A DNA stretch of 6,216 nt from CAZYPU01 sp049642705 (GTDB lineage: Bacteria > Omnitrophota > Gorgyraeia > JABMRN01 > RBG-13-46-9), in the NCBI GenBank assembly GCA_049642705.1, contig JBARPB010000077.1, positions 1-6,216 of the forward strand, read 5' to 3'. Every line of letters begins with the position of its first letter. The first letter of the stretch is position 1. Below, one piece after another: positions 1 through 3,993 of the stretch. The position numbers were made by a program, and so were the translations under genes. The notes below the pieces were generated by a model, which was not told where the DNA came from, did no database searches, and saw only the letters and a program-made list of their open reading frames with translations.

Positions 1-178
1 GCAGTATAACGCCACACCACGGAGGCTCGCCTGCAAAGTCCTCTCCATTATATCCTCGAAGAAAAAAATGGAGAAACAAATAGAGGAGTTAAAGCGGGTA
101 AAAAACGCGCTTGGATCTCCGGGCGCATCCGCCAGGACGGCAAAAATAATCGACGAATTTATTACACGACGACGATAG
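1..178 (+). CDS. lpxB: Lipid-A-disaccharide synthase, C-terminal end only (partial)
   Basis: Seen: an open frame runs from base 2 at the left edge to a TAG stop at 176-178, giving the last 58 residues of a protein whose start lies outside the window. The tail has the pattern found at the end of LpxB glycosyltransferases: an ATPxxLA-like segment (ATPRRLA, residues 4-10 of the visible part), a charged helix, then LGSPGASARTAKII followed by a short basic end. Known: LpxB (family GT19) joins UDP-2,3-diacylglucosamine to lipid X to give the tetra-acyl disaccharide of lipid A at the inner face of the cytoplasmic membrane. Context supports the call, since the neighbour LpxI makes lipid X. It is odd that the gene faces lpxI and overlaps it by 17 bp; elsewhere the two are often codirectional. 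No catalytic residue is visible, so another GT-B type glycosyltransferase cannot be excluded. Confidence 0.68.
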   Translation, partial: QYNATPRRLACKVLSIISSKKKMEKQIEELKRVKNALGSPGASARTAKIIDEFITRRR

Positions 179-962
179 AAATATCGTTTTTGTCGGCAAG
201 CCTCACGCAGGAGTCCTTATCGACAAGGAACATTTTCTTTTCTTCCAGGGCGAGGACTCTTCCGTTATTATCGGCGATTAATTTAACCGTTTCCGGCCCG
301 ACTACGGGGACATCCCATCTCATATCCTGCTCGGGTCTTGAAACCTTTACAACAACAAATTCCCTTACGCCCAATTCTGCGACCCTTTTTATCGTGCGAT
401 CCGTCCCTTCAATTGCTTCCACGCCTATAACGGATTTGTCTTTAATCACTATTGTCTGGCCGATATCGAAGCGCGCGATTTCCTTGGCTATTCTAAATCC
501 GAAAGAAACGTCCCCGTCTTCGGTTTCGGAAAGATGCCTTTTTGTCAAGATGCCCTTTGACGGAAGGAGTTCCGTTAGGTACTCCGCGCCATCTATTACC
601 TCCACCCCTTTTTTCTCAAGTTCCGCGGTGACTTTATCAAGGATGGTATAGTCGCTTTTATCCGGTGTCTCTTTGAAGCGCGCCAGTTCTCCCTCGTTCT
701 TTTTTATGCTGCTATAAATAATTGATTTGTCAATCTTTCCCAGCATCACGATTTTCCTGATGCGCTCTACGGCAAACAAGAGGAGGCCTTTCATTATCTG
801 GTTCGTGCCGAGCCAGTGAACCTTATCGCACGCACCCTCGAGATCGGGCAAGGCGAGGCCCTTAATGGCAAACCCTATTACTTTCACGCCTTTTTTACGC
901 GCCTCTTTTGCGAAAATAACGGGGAGCTCTCCGCCCCCTGCTATGAGGCCTATTTTTTCCAT
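162..962 (-). CDS. lpxI: UDP-2,3-diacylglucosamine pyrophosphatase, LpxI type (DUF1009)
   Basis: Hydrolyses UDP-2,3-diacylglucosamine to lipid X and UMP, the fourth step of lipid A synthesis, in the cytoplasm. LpxI is the unrelated replacement for LpxH, described in Caulobacter. At 266 aa it is the usual family length. The N-terminal domain opens with the glycine-rich IGLIAGGGELP (residues 4-14). The C-terminal domain carries VEAIEGTDRTIKR (181-193) and the signature DMRWDVPVVGPETV (213-226), whose acidic residues lie in the region implicated in metal-dependent catalysis. The ATG start is one base after the fabZ stop, and a GAGGTGG ribosome site lies inside the fabZ 3' end. It is the last gene of the minus-strand run, and its TAA lies inside the oppositely oriented lpxB tail. 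Family assignment is firm; activity is inferred from the family. Confidence 0.93.
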   Translation of the reverse strand: MEKIGLIAGGGELPVIFAKEARKKGVKVIGFAIKGLALPDLEGACDKVHWLGTNQIMKGLLLFAVERIRKIVMLGKIDKSIIYSSIKKNEGELARFKETPDKSDYTILDKVTAELEKKGVEVIDGAEYLTELLPSKGILTKRHLSETEDGDVSFGFRIAKEIARFDIGQTIVIKDKSVIGVEAIEGTDRTIKRVAELGVREFVVVKVSRPEQDMRWDVPVVGPETVKLIADNNGRVLALEEKKMFLVDKDSCVRLADKNDISIVVV

Positions 963-963
963 C

Positions 964-1404
964 TTATTTTTCCACCTCTATTATACTGAACAACAGGTCC
1001 GCTTCGCAGGCAACGTCTCCTCCGACCGTGGCCACGCCGTGGGCCTGGATTATCTTTGTTCTGTACCTGGTTACCTCGATTTCGAGCCTTAGCGTATCTC
1101 CGGGGCGAACCGGCTTTCTGAATTTCGCGTTGCTTATCGACGCAAAGTATGCAATCTTGCCGCGGTTTTCCTCCCTATTCAAAGCGAGGACACCACACGT
1201 TTGAGCAAGCGCCTCGATAATTAAGACACCCGGCATAATGGGATGCTCCGGAAAATGGCCTTCAAAAAACGGTTCATTAACAGTAACGTTTTTTATTCCG
1301 GTTATCTTCTTTTCTTCAATATCGATAATTTTATCCACCAAAAGAAACGGGTATCTGTGCGGCAGATATTTTTTGATTTCGTTTACGTCCATGTCTACCT
1401 TCAT
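964..1404 (-). CDS. fabZ: 3-hydroxyacyl-ACP dehydratase FabZ
   Basis: Dehydrates (3R)-hydroxyacyl-ACP to trans-2-enoyl-ACP in cytoplasmic type II fatty acid synthesis, and so competes for the same hydroxyacyl-ACP pool that LpxA and LpxD use. The protein is 146 aa with a single hot-dog fold. Motifs seen: LPHRYPFLLVD (14-24); the catalytic histidine block FEGHFPEHPIMPGVL (47-61, His50); and the catalytic acid in IIEALAQ (Glu64). The substrate-facing segment AYFASISNAKFRKPVRPGD follows. The chosen ATG overlaps the lpxC stop as ATGA and has an AAAGGGG ribosome site 5 nt upstream. Met5 is a possible alternative start, also preceded by AAGG. FabZ is often fused to or adjacent to LpxC in Bacteroidota and chlamydia-like lineages; here the two are separate but translationally coupled. 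lpxA, the usual next gene, is absent. Confidence 0.97.
   Translation of the reverse strand: MKVDMDVNEIKKYLPHRYPFLLVDKIIDIEEKKITGIKNVTVNEPFFEGHFPEHPIMPGVLIIEALAQTCGVLALNREENRGKIAYFASISNAKFRKPVRPGDTLRLEIEVTRYRTKIIQAHGVATVGGDVACEADLLFSIIEVEK
972..978 (-). promoter_or_regulatory. Shine-Dalgarno site of lpxI inside fabZ
   Basis: The minus strand reads GAGGTGG, 9 nt before the lpxI ATG, and is embedded in the last codons of fabZ (encoding Glu-Val-Glu). It supports the lpxI start one base after the fabZ stop. Confidence 0.65.
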
Positions 1405-2231
1405 ATATTCCCCTTTATTCTCTTTACCAACTCTAAGTTCAACCTATGACCACTACGAATAGCGATAACCCTACCCTTTATTGGTTTACCTAGTAAATAC
1501 AAATCCCCTATTAAGTCCAGCACCTTGTGTCTTACCGGCTCGTCGGGAAATCTTAACACGTTGTCTATCGGGCCTTTTTCGTCCATGACCAGCGTATTTG
1601 AGAGGTCCGCGCCCTTGCCGTAGCCCCGCTTCAAGAGGGCCTCTGCCTCTTGTTTGAGGCAAAATGTCCTCGCCGGTGCGATCTCCTTCCGGAAGACCTC
1701 CGCCGTCACGCTACTTGAGAAAAACTGCCTGCCGATAGCGCGTCCCGGGTATTCCAGCACGTAAGAAACCCTGAAGGCGCTCGAGGGAAATACGCCTAAA
1801 AAAGATTCTTCGCCTTCCACCCAAATCGGGTTTTTAATTTCTACAAATTCCCTCGGGGCATTTTGTTCTTTTACGCCGGATTTTTTGAGCGCCTCCAAGA
1901 ATTCAAGGGAGCTCCCGTCCAGGGCGGGCGGCTCGGAGCTATCGAGTTCTATTTTTATATTATCGACCTCCGCGCCCCAGAGCGCCGCTGTGATATGTTC
2001 GACTGTTTCCACATAGTGGCCGCCGCCTGACCCTATTTTACTCCGCCTGTCGGTATCGAGATCTGAAAAATCTTTAAGCCGCACCGACGGGTTTTCTTTT
2101 AAATCTTTTCTTACAAAAATTATGCCTTCGTTTTCTTTTTCGGGATAAAAAACGGCCTTTACCGGCCTGCCGGTCTGAAGGCCCTTTCCCTCCAGGGAGA
2201 ATTCTTTTTTGATTGTTTTCTGCGCTTCCAA
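1401..2231 (-). CDS. lpxC: UDP-3-O-acyl-N-acetylglucosamine deacetylase LpxC
   Basis: Zn-dependent deacetylase of UDP-3-O-acyl-GlcNAc, the committed step of lipid A synthesis, in the cytoplasm. It is 276 aa. The zinc ligands are His79 in TVEHITAAL and His235/Asp239 in EPVRHKVLD. Glu78 is the catalytic base, and His262 in the SGH motif is the catalytic histidine. These align with E. coli His79, His238, Asp242, Glu78 and His265. The LDG motif (104-106) is also present. The start is TTG (2231-2229): there is no in-frame ATG nearby upstream, and this start gives an N-terminus that aligns residue for residue with E. coli up to position 19. It lies 5 nt after the lpxD stop with no clear Shine-Dalgarno site, so coupling to lpxD is likely. 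Oddities: Gln19 replaces the usual His of GLHTG, and the chain ends 14 residues after His262, roughly 25-30 shorter than E. coli at the C-terminus. Confidence 0.97.
   Translation of the reverse strand: MEAQKTIKKEFSLEGKGLQTGRPVKAVFYPEKENEGIIFVRKDLKENPSVRLKDFSDLDTDRRSKIGSGGGHYVETVEHITAALWGAEVDNIKIELDSSEPPALDGSSLEFLEALKKSGVKEQNAPREFVEIKNPIWVEGEESFLGVFPSSAFRVSYVLEYPGRAIGRQFFSSSVTAEVFRKEIAPARTFCLKQEAEALLKRGYGKGADLSNTLVMDEKGPIDNVLRFPDEPVRHKVLDLIGDLYLLGKPIKGRVIAIRSGHRLNLELVKRIKGNI
1410..1416 (-). promoter_or_regulatory. Shine-Dalgarno site of fabZ inside lpxC
   Basis: The minus strand reads AAAGGGG, 5 nt before the fabZ ATG, and lies within the final codons of lpxC. Together with the ATGA stop/start overlap it favours the first ATG of fabZ over Met5. 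Confidence 0.65.
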
Positions 2232-2236
2232 GGTGG

Positions 2237-3268
2237 TTATCTGACTTTGAGTTTTTCCTCTATGGCTTTCAGTTTTTTGTAGATTTCGGGAAGTTTATTA
2301 AGTAAGGCGTAGACTGTTTTGGACTTTTTTATAGGCCTTGCAGGGGTACCCCACATTATTGTATTAGGGGGCACGGATTTCATAATGCCTGACTGGGCCG
2401 CAATCATTGCATTGTCGCCTATCTCGATATGGTCAACAAGGCCGACCTGTCCGCCCATTATAACGCTGTTGCCGATTTTTACACTCCCCGAAATACCGGA
2501 CTGGGCAACGATTATACAGTTGGAACCTATGGTTACATTGTGGGCTATCTGCACGAGATTGTCGACTTTGGTGCCCTTGCCTATCTTGGTATGCGCGATT
2601 TTCGCCCTGTCCACGGTAACGCAGGCGCCGAGCTCCACGTCGTCCTCTATTATAACATCGCCTACGTGCGGGATCTTCTCGTGGCCCTTCGGGGTCCTTT
2701 CGTAGCCGAAACCGTCGGCTCCGATAACGCAACCGGAATGAATAATAACCCTGTCGCCTATTTTTACGTTTTCGCGCACGGTGACATTTGGATAAATAAC
2801 GCATTTTTCACCGATTTTCGCCGAGCGCCCCACATAACAATGCGCGTAAATAACCGTCCCGTCGGAAACTTCTACATTATCCTCCAAGCATACGTAAGCG
2901 CCGAGGGCAACACGACTACCCAGTTTAACGTCTTTGCCAATAGAGGCGCTTTTATGGATGCCCCTCGGGTGAGAAGCAGTTTCCGGCAGAATTAACTCCA
3001 CGGCTTTTTTAAACGCGAGGTTGAGATTTTTGCATTTAATGAGGGGGACTGGGGCCTTGTCTATATCAGCGGGGACAACGACGCAGCACGCTTTTGTTTT
3101 CTCAAGTAGCGGCGCGGATTTTTTTCTGAAGGTAAAGGCCAAGTCGCCGCTTCCGGCTTCTTCTATATCGCGTATATCGACTACGGTTATATTACTTTCG
3201 CCTACGAGCTCACCGTCGAGTTCCCCGGCAAGCTCGCCGAGGGTTATTTCGTTTTTTTTTGTTTGCAT
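2237..3268 (-). CDS. lpxD: UDP-3-O-(3-hydroxyacyl)glucosamine N-acyltransferase LpxD
   Basis: Transfers a 3-hydroxyacyl chain from ACP to the 2-amino group of UDP-3-O-acylglucosamine, the third step of lipid A synthesis; the family works as a cytoplasmic homotrimer. It is 343 aa, the usual length. The N-terminal uridine-binding domain (about 1-100) contains DIRDIEEAGSGDLAF. A left-handed beta-helix of hexapeptide repeats runs from about 103 to 300, starting at GIHKSASIGKDVKLG. The catalytic histidine is His243 in QIAHNVTIG. GADGFGYE (183-190) and the closing WGTPARPIKK (306-315) are LpxD-typical. A lysine-rich C-terminal helix (319-343) follows. The ATG is 4 nt after the skp stop; the only purine-rich AAGGA lies about 17 nt away, so initiation probably depends on coupling. 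Codons 4-6 lie in a run of nine adenines. LpxA is excluded by the extra N-terminal domain and the FGYE motif. Confidence 0.97.
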   Translation of the reverse strand: MQTKKNEITLGELAGELDGELVGESNITVVDIRDIEEAGSGDLAFTFRKKSAPLLEKTKACCVVVPADIDKAPVPLIKCKNLNLAFKKAVELILPETASHPRGIHKSASIGKDVKLGSRVALGAYVCLEDNVEVSDGTVIYAHCYVGRSAKIGEKCVIYPNVTVRENVKIGDRVIIHSGCVIGADGFGYERTPKGHEKIPHVGDVIIEDDVELGACVTVDRAKIAHTKIGKGTKVDNLVQIAHNVTIGSNCIIVAQSGISGSVKIGNSVIMGGQVGLVDHIEIGDNAMIAAQSGIMKSVPPNTIMWGTPARPIKKSKTVYALLNKLPEIYKKLKAIEEKLKVR

Positions 3269-3272
3269 CTAT

Positions 3273-3767
3273 TTACTTGTTCAGTTCCTTTATAATATCG
3301 TTTGTAATATCGAATTTTTTCGAAGAATACACGAATATTGCATTGTCGAACAAAAGGTCATATCCGTTTTTCGTAGCATATCCCCCTGCCGTATCCAGAA
3401 TATCCTTCCTGATTTCCTTGAACATTTCGTCTTTTTCCCTCAAAAATCCCTCAATTTTGTCTTTTCTGAAATCGTCGAGTTTTTTTATCTTTTCCCTCAG
3501 CTCCGGCTGCTTTTTCTCCTTCGCCTCTTCGCTCAAGAGGTCTATCTCGTCCCTTAGTTTCCTTAATCCTTGAGTCCTTTTTTCAATCTCTTCTTTTACC
3601 TTTGCGTCTTCCTTTTCGAGTTTCTGGTTAAAGTCTTTCGTCTTTTTGTATTCGTAAAAGACCCTGCGCATATCGAGGCATCCTACCTTCAGTTCTTTGG
3701 CGAAAGCACTTGCGGATAAAGCCAGGCACAATAATATAATTCCTAAACCCAAAAATCTTTTAAGCAT
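3273..3767 (-). CDS. skp: Periplasmic chaperone Skp/OmpH family
   Basis: A soluble periplasmic chaperone that, in characterised members, holds unfolded outer-membrane proteins and delivers them to the BAM complex as a jellyfish-shaped trimer. It is 164 aa. A signal peptide covers about residues 1-23: basic MLKR, a hydrophobic core LGLGIILLCLALS, and a likely signal peptidase I site ASAFA before KEL. Then comes the body strand VGCLDMRRVFYEY (28-40), a long highly charged coiled coil (about 41-125) forming the tentacle, and the returning body segment NGYDLLFDNAIFVYSSKKFDITNDII. It has the best ribosome binding site in the window, six bases before the ATG. It opens the compact skp-lpxD-lpxC-fabZ-lpxI run, separated from bamA by a 226-bp palindrome-rich gap. 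The bamA-skp-lpxD order is widely conserved in diderms. Confidence 0.93.
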   Translation of the reverse strand: MLKRFLGLGIILLCLALSASAFAKELKVGCLDMRRVFYEYKKTKDFNQKLEKEDAKVKEEIEKRTQGLRKLRDEIDLLSEEAKEKKQPELREKIKKLDDFRKDKIEGFLREKDEMFKEIRKDILDTAGGYATKNGYDLLFDNAIFVYSSKKFDITNDIIKELNK

Positions 3768-3773
3768 CCCTTC

Positions 3774-3780
3774 CCTCCTT
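3774..3780 (-). promoter_or_regulatory. Strong Shine-Dalgarno site of skp
   Basis: On the minus strand the sequence reads AAGGAGG, followed by a 6-nt spacer (GAAGGG) and the skp ATG. This is a near-ideal anti-16S match. It contrasts with lpxD and lpxC, which have none, and suggests that ribosomes loading at skp drive translation of the following two genes by coupling. Confidence 0.85.
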
Positions 3781-3792
3781 TTTAATGAGACC

Positions 3793-3827
3793 TGGTTTTA
3801 TGAAAATCTACGATTTTCATAAAACCA
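3793..3827. repeat. Perfect 16-bp inverted repeat with 3-nt loop (hairpin C), just upstream of skp
   Basis: Bases 3793-3808 (TGGTTTTATGAAAATC) and 3812-3827 are exact reverse complements around the trinucleotide TAC. The hairpin is A/T rich and is not followed by a T-run on either strand, so it does not look like an intrinsic terminator. It lies 25 bp upstream of the skp start codon, next to the ribosome binding site, and would form in the 5' region of a skp message. Function unknown: candidates are an mRNA-stabilising or processing hairpin, a protein-binding palindrome, or a mobile palindromic repeat. Confidence 0.9.
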
Positions 3828-3864
3828 TCTTCTATGAACTTCTACTTTGAACAGTCGAATTAAA

Positions 3865-3935
3865 CCCCCCACCACTTTTAGTGCACCACTTTTAGTGCAC
3901 CACTTTTAGCTGAACTCACTAAAAGTGGTGGGGGG
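3865..3935. repeat. Composite 19-bp inverted repeat (hairpin B)
   Basis: Bases 3865-3883 (six C, then ACCACTTTTAGTG) are exactly complementary in reverse to 3917-3935, with 33 nt between. A further 6-bp pairing (CGAATT at 3856-3861 with AATTCG at 3938-3943) can extend the base across a small internal loop. The spacer holds two more copies of the arm motif, so the right arm can also pair with them; the nearest one gives a 12-bp stem with a 9-nt loop. On the minus strand the G6 base is followed by TTTAATT, too short a T-run for a standard terminator, although a leaky attenuator between bamA and skp is possible. Confidence 0.9.
3870..3909. repeat. Three tandem copies of a 14-bp unit
   Basis: CACCACTTTTAGTG occurs at 3870-3883 and 3884-3897, and its first 12 bases again at 3898-3909; an inverted copy lies at 3917-3930. 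Each unit contains its own small dyad, CACT-TTT-AGTG, and the unit joints create GTGCAC palindromes at 3881-3886 and 3895-3900. The array looks like expansion of the left arm of hairpin B. Confidence 0.92.
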
Positions 3936-3951
3936 TAAATTCGCACCTATA

Positions 3952-3982
3952 ACTTACGACAACCAAAGTGGTTGTCGTAAGT
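3952..3982. repeat. Perfect 14-bp inverted repeat with 3-nt loop (hairpin A), just after bamA
   Basis: Bases 3952-3965 (ACTTACGACAACCA) are the exact reverse complement of 3969-3982, around AAG. It starts 11 bp beyond the bamA stop codon on the minus strand, where a terminator would be expected, but the bases after the stem read TATAGGTGCG with no T-run. A 3'-end protecting or processing hairpin for the bamA message fits better than rho-independent termination; this is inference. Confidence 0.9.
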
Positions 3983-3993
3983 CATGTGCTCAT

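Noticed and set aside
2433..2804. Second minus-strand frame inside lpxD (123 codons, arginine-rich)
   Set aside because: It is a frame-shifted shadow of the LpxD beta-helix, low complexity and without a known domain.
2429..2995. Plus-strand open frame of 188 codons opposite lpxD
   Set aside because: It is antisense to the hexapeptide repeat region, whose periodic codons keep other frames open by chance. No family is recognised.
3021..3557. Plus-strand open frame of 178 codons across the skp-lpxD junction
   Set aside because: It is antisense to two well-supported genes. Its Ser/Phe-rich content reflects the reverse complement of lysine/glutamate-rich coding.
3800..3850. Short plus-strand ORF (16 codons, ATGAAAATC start) in the bamA-skp gap
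   Set aside because: Its first half is the arm and loop of a perfect palindrome, so both strands show ATGAAAATC. There is no ribosome site and nothing to suggest translation.
3768..3864. A dedicated promoter for skp
   Set aside because: Candidate pairs such as TTCATA and a TATGAAAAT-like box match sigma-70 consensus poorly and fall inside the palindrome. I cannot support a call.
3865..3935. CRISPR array
   Set aside because: The 14-bp units are directly adjacent with no spacers between them, and an inverted copy is present. This is a tandem/inverted repeat, not a repeat-spacer array.
3793..3982. Rho-independent terminators for bamA
   Set aside because: All three hairpins are strong, but none is followed by a T-run on the minus or plus strand. 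Hairpin B is followed by only TTTAATT.
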